A stretch of DNA of 64,000 nucleotides, taken from the NCBI GenBank assembly GCA_015063005.1, contig SUTF01000004.1, positions 55,497 to 119,496 on the forward strand, written 5' to 3'. Position numbers and translations under genes: made by a program. This document shows, piece by piece, positions 9,454 through 18,839 of this stretch; the first letter of the stretch is position 1, and each line of letters opens with the position of its first letter. Source of the DNA: Methanobrevibacter millerae (GTDB taxonomy: Archaea > Methanobacteriota > Methanobacteria > Methanobacteriales > Methanobacteriaceae). The notes under the pieces were generated by a model, which saw only the letters and a list, made by a program, of their open reading frames with translations, did no database searches and was not told where the DNA came from.

Positions 9454-10233
9454 ATGAATTTAGAAGGTGTAGAAAAAACAATGCTTTTGACATTATTTGC
9501 CAAAGCAAAGCATTCACAACAAAAAAATCATAAATTCTATGATTCAAAAGCGATAGAAATCATTTCTAAAATAGATTATGATTTCAGTATTGCTGAAAAG
9601 GACAAATTTATGCAACTTGGAACAATCGCAAGAACCATCGTATTGGACGAAATGGTTAGCGAATATATTAATGTTCATCCAGACTGTACCATCGTAAATA
9701 TTGCATCCGGAATGGATACGCGTTTCAACAGATTAGATAACGGTAAAATCAACTGGTATAATGTGGATTTGGAAAATTCTGCCAAATATAGGCTAAAATA
9801 TATTGAAGATACAGACAGAGTAACAACACTTGCATTCTCAGCAATGGACCCTGACTGGGCTCAGGAAATTTCAATAAGAAATGATGTTTTGATAATTGTT
9901 GAAGGTTTGACAATGTATTTGAATCAGAAGGATGTAGAAAAAATAATTAATATAATTGACAAAAATTTCGATAAATGTACATTATTTATGGAAATAATGC
10001 CACCAATTTCAGTTAAAAACACCAAAGAGGCATCTGTAGAAGATACAGACTCCAAATTCATATGGGGTGTCGATAAAGGTAATGAATTAATAAAATTCAA
10101 TAACAATTTAAAATGGATAAAAGACGTTAATCTATTCGATGGAGTTAATGTCTACAAACCACATTACAGAATAGTTACCTGGCTTCCAATGTTAAGAAAA
10201 AGAATGGATTATATTACTGTACTTGAAAAATAG
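9454..10233 (+). CDS. Class I SAM methyltransferase, leucine carboxyl methyltransferase (LCM/TcmP) family
   Basis: The protein has 259 residues. After an N-terminal helix bundle, the SAM-binding region reads NIASGMDTRFNRL at about residues 84-96, followed by an acidic strand end WYNVDLEN. Together with VEGLTMYL near 150 this is the pattern of the LCM family, which methylates carboxyl or hydroxyl groups. The substrate is unknown. An iron-type palindrome precedes it and feoB is the convergent neighbour with a similar box, so it may act under iron limitation, perhaps on a metal-binding small molecule (inference). Confidence 0.75.
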   Translation: MNLEGVEKTMLLTLFAKAKHSQQKNHKFYDSKAIEIISKIDYDFSIAEKDKFMQLGTIARTIVLDEMVSEYINVHPDCTIVNIASGMDTRFNRLDNGKINWYNVDLENSAKYRLKYIEDTDRVTTLAFSAMDPDWAQEISIRNDVLIIVEGLTMYLNQKDVEKIINIIDKNFDKCTLFMEIMPPISVKNTKEASVEDTDSKFIWGVDKGNELIKFNNNLKWIKDVNLFDGVNVYKPHYRIVTWLPMLRKRMDYITVLEK

Positions 10234-10317
10234 ATAATGCATTTTTAACTATATTCCAGTTTATGCATTATCATTTTTTAATTACTGAATTAAAAAAATT
10301 TAACACTGAAATTGGAA

Positions 10318-12336
10318 TTAACCAAATCCAGCTAAAACACCAATGTTATAAATTAAAAATGAAACGACATATGCAGTAATTATTGTAATTGCACACATCA
10401 TTAAAGCCCATTTATAGCCATTAGTTTCATGCTTGATTGCACCGATAGTACCGAAACATGGAGTGTACAATAATGTAAATGCCATGAATGAATATGCGGA
10501 CAATGGAGTGAATGTATCATGTATCAAATGAGTTATACCGCTTTCATCATCTTCACTAACACCTCCAAGAGTACCGAAAGTAGACACAATCACCTCTTTA
10601 GCAGATAATCCTGCGATAATAGCTACAGCAGCCTGCCATGTACCGAATCCTAATGGAGCGAAAATTGGAGCAATAAAATTACCAATCATGCCCAAGATAC
10701 TTTCTGAAGATCCGTATTTTACACCCAATGGCAATATGCTTAAAGCCCATAACACCATAGAACATGCAAGAATTACTGTTCCCGCCTTTTTCAAGAATCC
10801 TTTAACCTTTTCCCACGTATGCAACAGAACTCCTTTCAAGGCAGGTATTTTATATGTTGGAAGTTCCATTACAAAAGGAGTTGATAATCCTTTAAACAAT
10901 ATTCTTTTAAGAATTGCAACTACAATAAGTGCAACTATAATTCCTAAAATATATATTGACAATAAAACGATTGCATTATGATCCTTGAAAAATGCTGCAA
11001 TGAAAATTGCATAAATCGGCAGTCTTGCAGTACAGGACATGAATGGAACAAGCATCATAGCAAGCTTACGGTCATTTTCATTTTCCAATACTCTCGTTGC
11101 CATAATAGCAGGTACGCCACATCCAAATCCCAAAATCATTGGAATGAATGCCTTACCATGAAGCCCAACAAGTTTATGCATAAATATGTCCATTGTGAAT
11201 GCTGCTCTTGCCAAATATCCACAATCCTCCAGGATACTTAAACATAAAAACATTATAACAATAATAGGCAAGAAAGAAATTACTCCTCCAACACCACCAA
11301 TAACCCCATCACAGATAAAAGATGCCAGATAAGGATTTGGAATAAAACTTGCCACAAATTCCGAAAGCAAAATAAAACCTTTTTCAATTAGCTCCTGAAA
11401 AGGTGATCCCACAGCATATGTCAGTGAAAACATTACAAACATCACGACAAGGAAAATCGGAATTGCTAAAATCCTGTTTGTTACAATCTTATCTATTTTA
11501 TCGCTTATAGACTCATCTTCAATGTCCGGCATTTCGACAGCTTCCGCCACCAAACCGTCAATGAACGCATATCTTGCACTGGCAATTACCTCTTCCACAT
11601 TTTCATTGTATATGTCATAAAGGTGTTTTGATACCTTGTCGGATTCTATGAAAATTGATGAGCTTTGAGGTGATTTTTGAACTTTTTGAATGACTATTGA
11701 GTCCTTTTCAAGTAATTTGATTGCAGTCCAGACTGAAGGTACATTCAACAGGTTTTCATCTTCTTCAATAAGTTCTTGCATATCTTCCAAATGACCTTTC
11801 AGCTCAGCACCATAAGCCAATTTTTCACTGGTATCAATTGGTTTTTCTGCCTGTTTTTCTACAATATTAAATAATTCATCTAATCCATCACCTGTTTTAG
11901 CATTGATTTCGACCACGGGAAATCCTAATAGTTCACTCATTAAATCAATGTTGATTATATGGCCTCTTTTCTTTGCATAATCATTCATATTAAGAGCTAG
12001 AATCAAGTTTGCTCCAAGTTCCATCATTTGAACCGTTAGATATAGGTTACGTTCCAAGTTAGATGCATCAACAACATTAATAATCACATCAGAGTCCTCA
12101 TCAACAATAAAATCCCTTGATACGATTTCTTCTATGGAATGAGCACTCAATGCATAGTTACCCGGCAAATCAATAATATCATAATCATATTCCCCATGTG
12201 AAAAATGACCTTTTGCCTGTTCAACCGTTTTTCCAGGCCAATTTCCAACATGCTGGTGCATACCGGTCAATTCATTAAAAACAGTTGTTTTACCCACATT
12301 CGGATTTCCTGCCAATCCGACAATCAATTTTACCAT
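10318..12336 (-). CDS. feoB: Ferrous iron transport protein B
   Basis: This 672-residue FeoB carries Fe(II) across the membrane. The N-terminal G domain has GNPNVGKT (about 10-17), DLPG (about 57-60) and NMND, followed by a helical spacer domain. Two Gate domains and a FeoB_C region with many transmembrane helices follow. The conserved [10 protein letters not shown] and CTARLPIY segments of the pore are present. No feoA is adjacent on either side. An iron-type palindrome lies about 150 bases upstream (12482-12497), consistent with repression by a DtxR-like protein. Confidence 0.96.
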   Translation of the reverse strand: MVKLIVGLAGNPNVGKTTVFNELTGMHQHVGNWPGKTVEQAKGHFSHGEYDYDIIDLPGNYALSAHSIEEIVSRDFIVDEDSDVIINVVDASNLERNLYLTVQMMELGANLILALNMNDYAKKRGHIINIDLMSELLGFPVVEINAKTGDGLDELFNIVEKQAEKPIDTSEKLAYGAELKGHLEDMQELIEEDENLLNVPSVWTAIKLLEKDSIVIQKVQKSPQSSSIFIESDKVSKHLYDIYNENVEEVIASARYAFIDGLVAEAVEMPDIEDESISDKIDKIVTNRILAIPIFLVVMFVMFSLTYAVGSPFQELIEKGFILLSEFVASFIPNPYLASFICDGVIGGVGGVISFLPIIVIMFLCLSILEDCGYLARAAFTMDIFMHKLVGLHGKAFIPMILGFGCGVPAIMATRVLENENDRKLAMMLVPFMSCTARLPIYAIFIAAFFKDHNAIVLLSIYILGIIVALIVVAILKRILFKGLSTPFVMELPTYKIPALKGVLLHTWEKVKGFLKKAGTVILACSMVLWALSILPLGVKYGSSESILGMIGNFIAPIFAPLGFGTWQAAVAIIAGLSAKEVIVSTFGTLGGVSEDDESGITHLIHDTFTPLSAYSFMAFTLLYTPCFGTIGAIKHETNGYKWALMMCAITIITAYVVSFLIYNIGVLAGFG

Positions 12337-12481
12337 TACTACTCCCCAATTATTAAATATTAATTGAAATTATTTTAAGAAAAAATTATAATTTCCATAA
12401 ACTCTTCCAATTCCCCTAAATATGATTATATTTTCCCCTTATGTTATTTAAATTATGAACATGGGCATTAAATCATTAAAA

Positions 12482-12497
12482 TTTAGGCATACGTAAA
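12482..12497. promoter_or_regulatory. DtxR/IdeR-like palindrome upstream of feoB
   Basis: TTTAGG-CATA-CGTAAA is the 9382-9397 box with one base changed; the outer arms extend to AAATTTA/TAAATTT. It is about 145 bases upstream of feoB and 20 bases upstream of a possible 54-codon frame on the other strand, so it might serve either. The similarity of the two boxes is seen directly; the regulator type is inferred. Confidence 0.5.
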
Positions 12498-12517
12498 TTT
12501 TTAGTGAAAAACATATC

Positions 12518-12682
12518 ATGAAAATTATTCCCAAAGAGAAAGTGGCGTATTTTAAAAGTTTAAGAATTTCCATAAAACATTCAGGAATTATACATAATCC
12601 GAAGACAGATACTGATTTAAATTATGATAATATTGACATGTTACTTAACATTTCAGATAACATCGACCATTCTCAAATATAG
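12518..12682 (+). CDS. Possible small protein of 54 residues, unrecognised
   Basis: An ATG at 12518 opens a 54-codon frame (MKIIPKEKVAYFKS... to TAG at 12680-12682) just downstream of the iron-type palindrome. No clear ribosome binding site is visible and no family is recognised. It could be a short iron-regulated protein, a remnant of a larger gene, or chance. It is reported only because of its place beside the box. Confidence 0.2.
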   Translation: MKIIPKEKVAYFKSLRISIKHSGIIHNPKTDTDLNYDNIDMLLNISDNIDHSQI

Positions 12683-13299
12683 GATTGAATAATACTGTTA
12701 TTACCATTTAAAAAGAATAATGAATAGATTACTTTAAAAAAGATAATCTAATTGAATATTCATATCTAGACTCAGTTAATGTTTGGAGTAATTTGTCCAA
12801 TTCCATTTAATTTTAATGGTCTTGTCAATAAATTGTTTTTTCTTAATTTTTATTATTTTTATCACATACCATCAATATTTTTAATATAATCCATTTAAAT
12901 AGTTATTTTTAATTTTTATAGAGATTCTATTTTTTCTAGAGAAAATTTCATTTCAACTAGATATTTTTCAACTTTTTGACAAAATTCTTAAAAAAAAGGA
13001 TATGTCTCAACATCATTTATATTTTCTACTATATCAACTGGATAAACTTAACCAGACAACATGTACCACATTTTTAAATCAAAATAAGACATCAATAAAT
13101 ACAAATTAGAGTTAATGATGAGTGAATACTTAAAGGTATTTTAAAGTAAAATTAATAAAAAAAATTTTATCCAAACAAATTTGGAAACTTTTCAAAAATA
13201 GGAAAATTTTTAAAAAAAATATTTAGTTATCACAATCACTTATTAATTCATTCCGCAATCAAAAAAAATTAATAAAAAAAGAAAGGAATAAGATACAGA
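12683..13299. other. Non-coding AT-rich stretch
   Basis: About 620 bases with no convincing frame, RNA gene or repeat. It is long runs of A and T with many stops in all frames. It separates feoB/the small frame from the convergent end of the surface protein at 13300. Confidence 0.5.
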
Positions 13300-14559
13300 T
13301 TATCTTATTCTGTTATAGATAAATGCTCCAATTGTAATAATCACGAATGCACCTATTATAATTACTGCACTTTCAACAACACTAACCAGGACATTGCCTA
13401 ATGTTTTCAAGAAGTCCATAATTGCCTGAATTAATGACATGATTTGATTAATTAAATCCATAATGAAGGCTATAATCTGATTGATTAAACCCAAAATGAA
13501 ATTTATAATACTATACAGTAATCCTAAAAGTTGCTGTATAAGTGATATAATTGCAGAGATAAGCCCATAAATGTAATTAAATAGGGATTCAATCCAGTTG
13601 AAAAGCTGTTGAATGGCATTCAACATAATTGTAACTAATTTTAAAAATGCATCAAGTTCTTTCCATAAAGAGTCCAGCATATCTAAAAGTTTTTGAATTG
13701 CATCCATCATAGCTTGAATTTCCGCCACAATTTCTTCATACAATTTTATCAGCTCTTCTACAGCACTGATAAAGATGAGAATATCATCTATTAATGTATC
13801 AATAATATGTTCCCATGCATCATAGAGCATATCAGCCATGAAAAGCAAGAAATCAAATAATTCCTCCCAAAATGTGGCATTTGTTTCATTATCAAATAGC
13901 TCAGTCAAATTGGTAAAGTTGCCTGTAATGTTTGTGGTATTTGTTATATTGGTTAAATTGGTTTGATTTGTGTTATCACTATTGATAGTTCTAAGTGATA
14001 CTTTATATGCAAAATAATCTGATACATTACCAGATACAGACTCTAAAACTTCAAAACTAAAAACAGCTTCAGTATGGTTATTTATTTTAACGACCCCACT
14101 GCTACTTGAAGCACTCGCTCCACTGACCTTACTAGGAGCGGATCCGGATTGTATAACCTCAGCCATTATGCTTCCAATTTGACCTGATAAACCATATTTG
14201 TAGCATCCCATTATGGCCTGCTTCAGAGTATTTGAATTACTGGCCTTTGATGCAGAGACACTTTTGAATTCATCACCAGAACTTGCAGGAGGTTTTGAAT
14301 AATCAAGCATAAATCCTCTAAACCCATCGCTAAACTTAATGTCGCTCCCACTTCCTTGAGCTAAAATATAGTTATGGGATTTATCATCCGTTTTGTTTTT
14401 ATCTGTTGTCTTATTCGTATTAACAGGCTTAGTATCAATCGTTTTGTCATGATCAGTTGTACTGTTATCACCATGAGTAACATTGTCCGCAACGACAAAG
14501 CTTAAAAAACAAAAGGAAATTAATATAACAATAATTAATGTAACTAGTTTTTTGTTCAT
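13300..14559 (-). CDS. Secreted/membrane-anchored protein with long hendecad-like helical repeats
   Basis: The protein has 419 residues. A signal peptide occupies about 1-25, followed by an Asp/Thr/Asn-rich linker and a globular domain (about 65-195) with no assigned family. An Asn-Thr tract follows, and then a stretch of about 180 residues (230-395) built from near-repeating amphipathic helices such as LINQIIAFIMDLINQIMSL, where hydrophobic residues recur at 3-4-4 spacing. A C-terminal hydrophobic helix ends in NRIR. GAGG lies before the start codon. The helical part could form a long membrane-lying or coiled stalk. Probably cell-surface; function unknown. Confidence 0.8.
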   Translation of the reverse strand: MNKKLVTLIIVILISFCFLSFVVADNVTHGDNSTTDHDKTIDTKPVNTNKTTDKNKTDDKSHNYILAQGSGSDIKFSDGFRGFMLDYSKPPASSGDEFKSVSASKASNSNTLKQAIMGCYKYGLSGQIGSIMAEVIQSGSAPSKVSGASASSSSGVVKINNHTEAVFSFEVLESVSGNVSDYFAYKVSLRTINSDNTNQTNLTNITNTTNITGNFTNLTELFDNETNATFWEELFDFLLFMADMLYDAWEHIIDTLIDDILIFISAVEELIKLYEEIVAEIQAMMDAIQKLLDMLDSLWKELDAFLKLVTIMLNAIQQLFNWIESLFNYIYGLISAIISLIQQLLGLLYSIINFILGLINQIIAFIMDLINQIMSLIQAIMDFLKTLGNVLVSVVESAVIIIGAFVIITIGAFIYNRIR

Positions 14560-14631
14560 ATTATGCCTCTGTATTAATATTTTATATTTTTCGCATATAT
14601 TAAGATTATGGCAATTAAATTAATCCAAACA

Positions 14632-14649
14632 ACAGAACATTTGTTCTGT
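14632..14649. promoter_or_regulatory. 18-bp dyad between divergent genes
   Basis: ACAGAACA-TT-TGTTCTGT is a perfect inverted repeat with 8-bp arms. It sits 73 bases upstream of the minus-strand surface protein start and about 89 bases upstream of the DUF4013 gene. Its G/C content stands out against the AT-rich surroundings, fitting a protein-binding site for one or both promoters. Confidence 0.45.
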
Positions 14650-14737
14650 CAACCAATGCTTAATGGTACATACTTTAAATTTTAAATACTATTATCTAAA
14701 AATATATATCTTAAAGTAGTTAAGTTATGTGATAAAT

Positions 14738-15544
14738 ATGAATTTACGTGAAATTATAACGGATGCCATTAAATATCCTATTAGCGATACTCGAAAATTT
14801 TTAATATTCTGTGTTTTAATCATTCTAATGAGCTTATCAATAGTTCTTCCATCATATGGCCTTAAGAATAGTACTCTAGCCATCATTTTAACCCTTGTAA
14901 CTTTAATCGTTTTACTTGTAGTTTTAGGCTACTCCATTGAAGTCATTAAAAGTGGACTTGAGGGTGATGATACACTTCCTGATTTTGATTATGTGAAACA
15001 ATTTGTCATTGGCGTTAAAGCAGTGATTTTAGATATAATCTATTTCATCATACCAGCAGTCATTACAATAATTGTCGCTTCCGCAACCGGACTGTTTTCA
15101 TCATTCACACAAATCGTATATGTCGGAATTGACTCTTTAGCTAATGAAACAACCAATGTAACCACGATAATAGCTGCAGTCCCAAAATCAACAATGAACA
15201 CATTCACTAATGCGTTATCAGTTACTTTAATTGTTGCAATTATCCTATTTTTCATATTTTCATTGATGTCATTTTCAGCACAGGTCAGATTTGCAAAATT
15301 CGGAAGCGGAACCGAAGGCCTAAGATTCAAGGAAATAATAAAGGACATGTTAAGTATCGGTATTATAAAGATTATAGTTACATTGATTGTAATTTATATA
15401 ATTGCATTGGCTTTGGTATTTGTCATCACTTTGATTGGATTGATTCCATATATTGGGGTTTTCATAGGTATTTTTGTCGGTGTGCCATTTATACTGTTGT
15501 TTTTATACAGAGCTATCGGTTTATTGTATGCAGATGCATATTAA
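14738..15544 (+). CDS. DUF4013-family membrane protein
   Basis: This is an integral membrane protein of about 268 residues with roughly six hydrophobic segments. The opening NLREIITDAIKYPISD, followed later by EGDDTLPDFD after the second membrane span, is the typical DUF4013 layout that is widespread in Methanobacteriales. The function is unknown. A GTG at 14729 is in frame, but GTGAT there looks like part of the ribosome site for ATG 14738, so the latter is taken as start. It is divergent from the helical-repeat surface protein. Confidence 0.8.
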   Translation: MNLREIITDAIKYPISDTRKFLIFCVLIILMSLSIVLPSYGLKNSTLAIILTLVTLIVLLVVLGYSIEVIKSGLEGDDTLPDFDYVKQFVIGVKAVILDIIYFIIPAVITIIVASATGLFSSFTQIVYVGIDSLANETTNVTTIIAAVPKSTMNTFTNALSVTLIVAIILFFIFSLMSFSAQVRFAKFGSGTEGLRFKEIIKDMLSIGIIKIIVTLIVIYIIALALVFVITLIGLIPYIGVFIGIFVGVPFILLFLYRAIGLLYADAY

Positions 15545-15689
15545 ACCATTTTTTCTTTTTTTATAGTAATTTTTTGCAGAAATCATTCTATATCTTAAAT
15601 AGCTACCTTTTTTAGAATCTTTTAGTGAAAATGTAAATTCGTGTTAAAAACCAGATAATTTCATCAAAATGAAAAAAAAGTTGAAAGAA

Positions 15690-16526
15690 TCATTGTTTCA
15701 TTTTAAAATTGATGTCACGAATTGTAGAAATTACTGGAATCAACAAGAACAGATACATAAAATCCTCTGAAAAATTGTAATCCAGAAGATTTACAGCTAT
15801 AGTAATGCCCATAAGAATGATCAATGTATTTATAACATATCTCTTTTCATTTTTTGAAGGATTATTCTCTAAAAATCCTTTATTATATGCATAAAGATAC
15901 ATAATCAAAAAGAACAGGATTGTCAAAAATATATTTATTCCAAAAAGCAAATCAGCTACGAAAAACTTTGAATAAACCCCTATCATAGAGGTTGTAAATG
16001 GAATAACAGATATGCAAGCCAAATATAAGATATTTATCCATAAATATGGCATATTTAATGAATTAATCTTTATAAATTCATGATGATAAACCCAAAAAGA
16101 ACTGACCAGAATAAAACTAACAATAGTTAAACCAAAAGTATGAGCAATGGATTGTAAAAAAGTTAGAAATTGCCCTTCAGTTAACAATGGGGCTCCAGGC
16201 AAAGCCATACTAAAGACCAAAAGAGTCATTACCATACCAAAAATACCATCCGTCAAACCTAACAATCTTCCAGGGTCGATATCAATATTGCTTTCAAAAG
16301 ATTCTATAAACTTTGAAAAGCCATTCTTTTCATCCTCTAATTTTTTTTTGACATCAATATGGGATAGATATTTTTCTGTAAAATCATCTCTAAACTTCTC
16401 AATTTTTTCAAGATTTTCTTCATCCAACTCTTTTGCTATGTCATGAAGTCCAACATTAAAATAATTTTTCAAACTTTCATAATCATGTAATTCTTCAAAT
16501 TCATCATCTTTGATAATATCACCCAT
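15690..16526 (-). CDS. TMEM175-family (DUF1211) potassium-channel-like protein
   Basis: The protein has 278 residues. A charged cytoplasmic N-terminal extension of about 85 residues precedes the segment RLLGLTDGIFGMVMTLLVF, which matches the TMEM175 filter helix pattern (R-x-x-x-S/T-D-G-I/V-F). About six membrane helices are seen in all. Prokaryotic members form tetrameric potassium-conducting channels. The long N-terminal extension is less common. Single gene with no operon partner. Confidence 0.85.
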   Translation of the reverse strand: MGDIIKDDEFEELHDYESLKNYFNVGLHDIAKELDEENLEKIEKFRDDFTEKYLSHIDVKKKLEDEKNGFSKFIESFESNIDIDPGRLLGLTDGIFGMVMTLLVFSMALPGAPLLTEGQFLTFLQSIAHTFGLTIVSFILVSSFWVYHHEFIKINSLNMPYLWINILYLACISVIPFTTSMIGVYSKFFVADLLFGINIFLTILFFLIMYLYAYNKGFLENNPSKNEKRYVINTLIILMGITIAVNLLDYNFSEDFMYLFLLIPVISTIRDINFKMKQ

Positions 16527-16544
16527 CTAAAAAAAGAGTAAAAA

Positions 16545-16813
16545 CAAATTTAATTAAAATTTCTTCTATGTTCAAAATGTTTGATACAAATCCTTGAGTG
16601 CCTACATCTCTTCTGAGGTAAAAATTACCTTTAACAAATCCATACATTTTCAGCTACTTTTTTAACTTCTCCTTCATTACCTTGCTTAAACTCAGAGATT
16701 TTAGACATATCCTAACCAATATCACTCATCTAACAACATAATACCCCATCATCATTTAAGACATCATCGACAGCATGTTCATGAGCGCCAGTTCAAACAA
16801 CTGAAATCCCCAT
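16545..16813 (-). pseudogene. Possible decayed coding remnant, family not recognised
   Basis: Read on the minus strand from an ATG at 16813, the sequence gives protein-like pieces broken by stops: ISVV-stop-TGAHEHAVDDVLNDDGVL, later MSKISEFKQGNEGEVKKVAEN, and after a frame change YGFVKGNFYLRRDVGTQ followed by GFVSNIL. The base composition is less AT-rich than true spacer DNA nearby. These fragments suggest one or two dead genes, but I cannot name a family. Confidence 0.35.
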
Positions 16814-17168
16814 AACTTAGTTACTTATTAGTAATTTATATTTAAAAATATTTATAATTTTTTTACATAATATTTTAAATTATTTAATGAATATCTGAAA
16901 TATGGATGTCTTTCAAGAATTCTGAATTTTGATGAAGAGAAAAAATTGATTATTTAACTGATATTTTTTCTACAATTGTATTGAAAGACATTATTTTCAA
17001 GAAAAACCACTCATTTTATCGATATTTTATTAATTCAAGAAATGAAAATGCGGCACCCTCACCACAAATTAAAAAGTTGAGTAGAAAATTAATGATACTT
17101 GGTATAAACAAAATAGTTAAATAATATGCAAAATAAATATTATATTGTTAATTTTAAAAATTTACAGT
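16814..17168. other. Non-coding stretch upstream of tRNA-Lys
   Basis: About 355 AT-rich bases with no convincing frame. The last part contains TATA-like sequence (around 17130-17150) that probably serves the tRNA. Confidence 0.45.
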
Positions 17169-17242
17169 GGGCCCGTAGCTTAGTCTGGCAGAGCGCTTGG
17201 CTCTTAACCTTGTTGTCGCGGGTTCAACTCCCGTCGGGCCCA
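17169..17242 (+). tRNA. tRNA-Lys (anticodon CTT), with a mismatched anticodon stem
   Basis: The 74-base cloverleaf has a perfect 7-bp acceptor stem (17169-17175 with 17135-type complement at 17235-17241), a 4-bp D stem, and a T loop TTCAACT on a 5-bp stem with one G-U. The anticodon loop is CTCTTAA, anticodon CTT at 17203-17205. The anticodon stem 17196-17200/17208-17212 reads CTTGG against CCTTG, so its second and third pairs are U-U instead of Watson-Crick. The discriminator is A and CCA is not encoded. It may be functional with a weak stem or degenerating. Confidence 0.85.
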
Positions 17243-17601
17243 TTTTCATTACTTTTAATAATACTTAAATTTATTAAAAACTTAACCTAAATCCATTAAT
17301 TAATTATATAATACCCATAACCTCACAAAATCTAATTTAAAGAATTTTATTAACCCAATGAGAAATTTTCATTAATTATTTAATTAAAAAAGCATTTACC
17401 AATTTTTTGCAATCAACATGATAATGCTTGAATTGACAACCAAATTTATCACTTCATTCATTTGAAGTTGAAATTTATCCTTCATTTTTTTATAGTACTT
17501 CATTCATTTGAAGTAATATTTTTAACTACATCTAAATGAAGTACTTCAAATTGTTAAAGTATATATTTTATAAAATATATAATTAATATCCGGTGTTTAA
17601 A
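17243..17601. promoter_or_regulatory. Upstream region of the AAA ATPase gene
   Basis: This is non-coding and AT-rich. The distal part shows nothing recognisable. The proximal part (17451-17548) holds the repeat array listed separately, and TATA-like sequence follows at about 17565-17585. Confidence 0.55.
17451..17548. repeat. Array of TGAAGT/ACTTCA half-sites, probable operator
   Basis: Two identical 18-bp copies of ACTTCA-TTCATT-TGAAGT lie at 17451-17468 and 17497-17514, each an inverted repeat with 6-bp arms. A third site, TGAAGTACTTCA (17537-17548), is a perfect 12-bp palindrome with the half-sites in the opposite orientation. Six half-sites within 98 bases, ending about 50 bases before the gene start, indicate cooperative binding of a dimeric regulator. 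The downstream ATPase itself has a C-terminal winged-helix-like region and may autoregulate. Confidence 0.65.
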
Positions 17602-18789
17602 ATGAGTATTGTACCTTTACATATTCCAATAAATGAAATTGATAAATATTTTTACAACAGAAAAGAAGACATTAAAAAAATAGAATACTACTTAAACTCA
17701 TTAGAATTGGGAATTTCTCAATCATTACTTATCAGAGGCGTAAGAGGAGTAGGAAAAACTTTTTTACTTCAAAAAATAAAACAGGACTCTAAAAAAAATT
17801 TCATAGTTTCTTATGTTGATGTTTCAAGAATTGTTGGAAGGGATGATACTCAGCTAAAAGCACAAACCGTTTTATTGGAACTCTTGGACGAAATGAACAA
17901 TTCAATTTATGAAAGGCTAAATGACAATAACAAAATAACCTTTCTTTTGAAAAATTTAATTGACAAATTAAAACTAAAAGATTACAGTTTTTCAAAAGGA
18001 ACACATATCACAGAAATACCCATACCTGCAACAGATGACAACTATAAAAAAATAAGCAAATTTATAATGGAATATCCTCAAAAAGTTGTAGAAAGCATTG
18101 ATGGTATCGATGGATTTATAATAATCCTTGATGAATTTCAAATGCTTAAAAAATTAAGAAAACCTGAAGATTTCTTCTGGATGCTGAGAAGCTACAGTCA
18201 ATTTCAATCAAATGTAAGTTATGTAATGACCGGATCAATTTCCCAAACATCAGACATGATAGAAATGTTAAACGGTGCAACTGGTGCATTTGGAGGAAGA
18301 ATGATACAAATAAATATAGATCCATTTACAAAACAAGAAACCGAATCTTATTTTAAAGAAAGATTTCCGGAAATAGAATTCACACAAAAAGGATTTGACC
18401 GCTTTTACGAATACACAAAAGGAATTCCAATGTACATTAACAGTTTTTACAATGCATTATCATCCCATGAAACATATGATGAAGACTCAATAGATTACAT
18501 CTTCCTCAACAATATGGATCAGATTCTTGTAATGTGGATTAGAATATGGGGTACATTAAACAATTACGAAAAAAATATAATCTGTACAATGTTAAATCAG
18601 GTACACATTACCTGGTCTGAGTTGGAAAAGAATTTGGACATGGCTCCCGCCACTTTAAATAAGTATATTAAAACATTGCAAGATAAAGGAATAATAAACT
18701 ATTATGATGGAAAATATTCTCTTGAAGATTTAATGCTTGAAACCTGGTTGAATCATGAAAAAGAGCGTACAGGAGTTTATCCTTATTAA
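17602..18789 (+). CDS. Archaeal AAA-type ATPase with C-terminal winged-helix-like region
   Basis: The protein has about 395 residues. Walker A GVRGVGKT lies at about 46-53 and Walker B as IIILDEFQ near 175-182, and a sensor-like segment reads YVMTGSISQ. This is the archaeal ATPase (PF01637-like) layout, related to STAND/ORC-type P-loop proteins. The last 70 residues (ITWSELEKNLDMAPATLNKY and following) resemble a winged helix. The GTG at 17593 is in frame, but GGTG there fits as the ribosome site for ATG 17602. The role is not known; members are often found in mobile or accessory regions. Confidence 0.8.
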   Translation: MSIVPLHIPINEIDKYFYNRKEDIKKIEYYLNSLELGISQSLLIRGVRGVGKTFLLQKIKQDSKKNFIVSYVDVSRIVGRDDTQLKAQTVLLELLDEMNNSIYERLNDNNKITFLLKNLIDKLKLKDYSFSKGTHITEIPIPATDDNYKKISKFIMEYPQKVVESIDGIDGFIIILDEFQMLKKLRKPEDFFWMLRSYSQFQSNVSYVMTGSISQTSDMIEMLNGATGAFGGRMIQINIDPFTKQETESYFKERFPEIEFTQKGFDRFYEYTKGIPMYINSFYNALSSHETYDEDSIDYIFLNNMDQILVMWIRIWGTLNNYEKNIICTMLNQVHITWSELEKNLDMAPATLNKYIKTLQDKGIINYYDGKYSLEDLMLETWLNHEKERTGVYPY

Positions 18790-18839
18790 ACAAATAATTA
18801 AATGATTTTTCATCATCAAAACATTGAATTTATGAAAAT

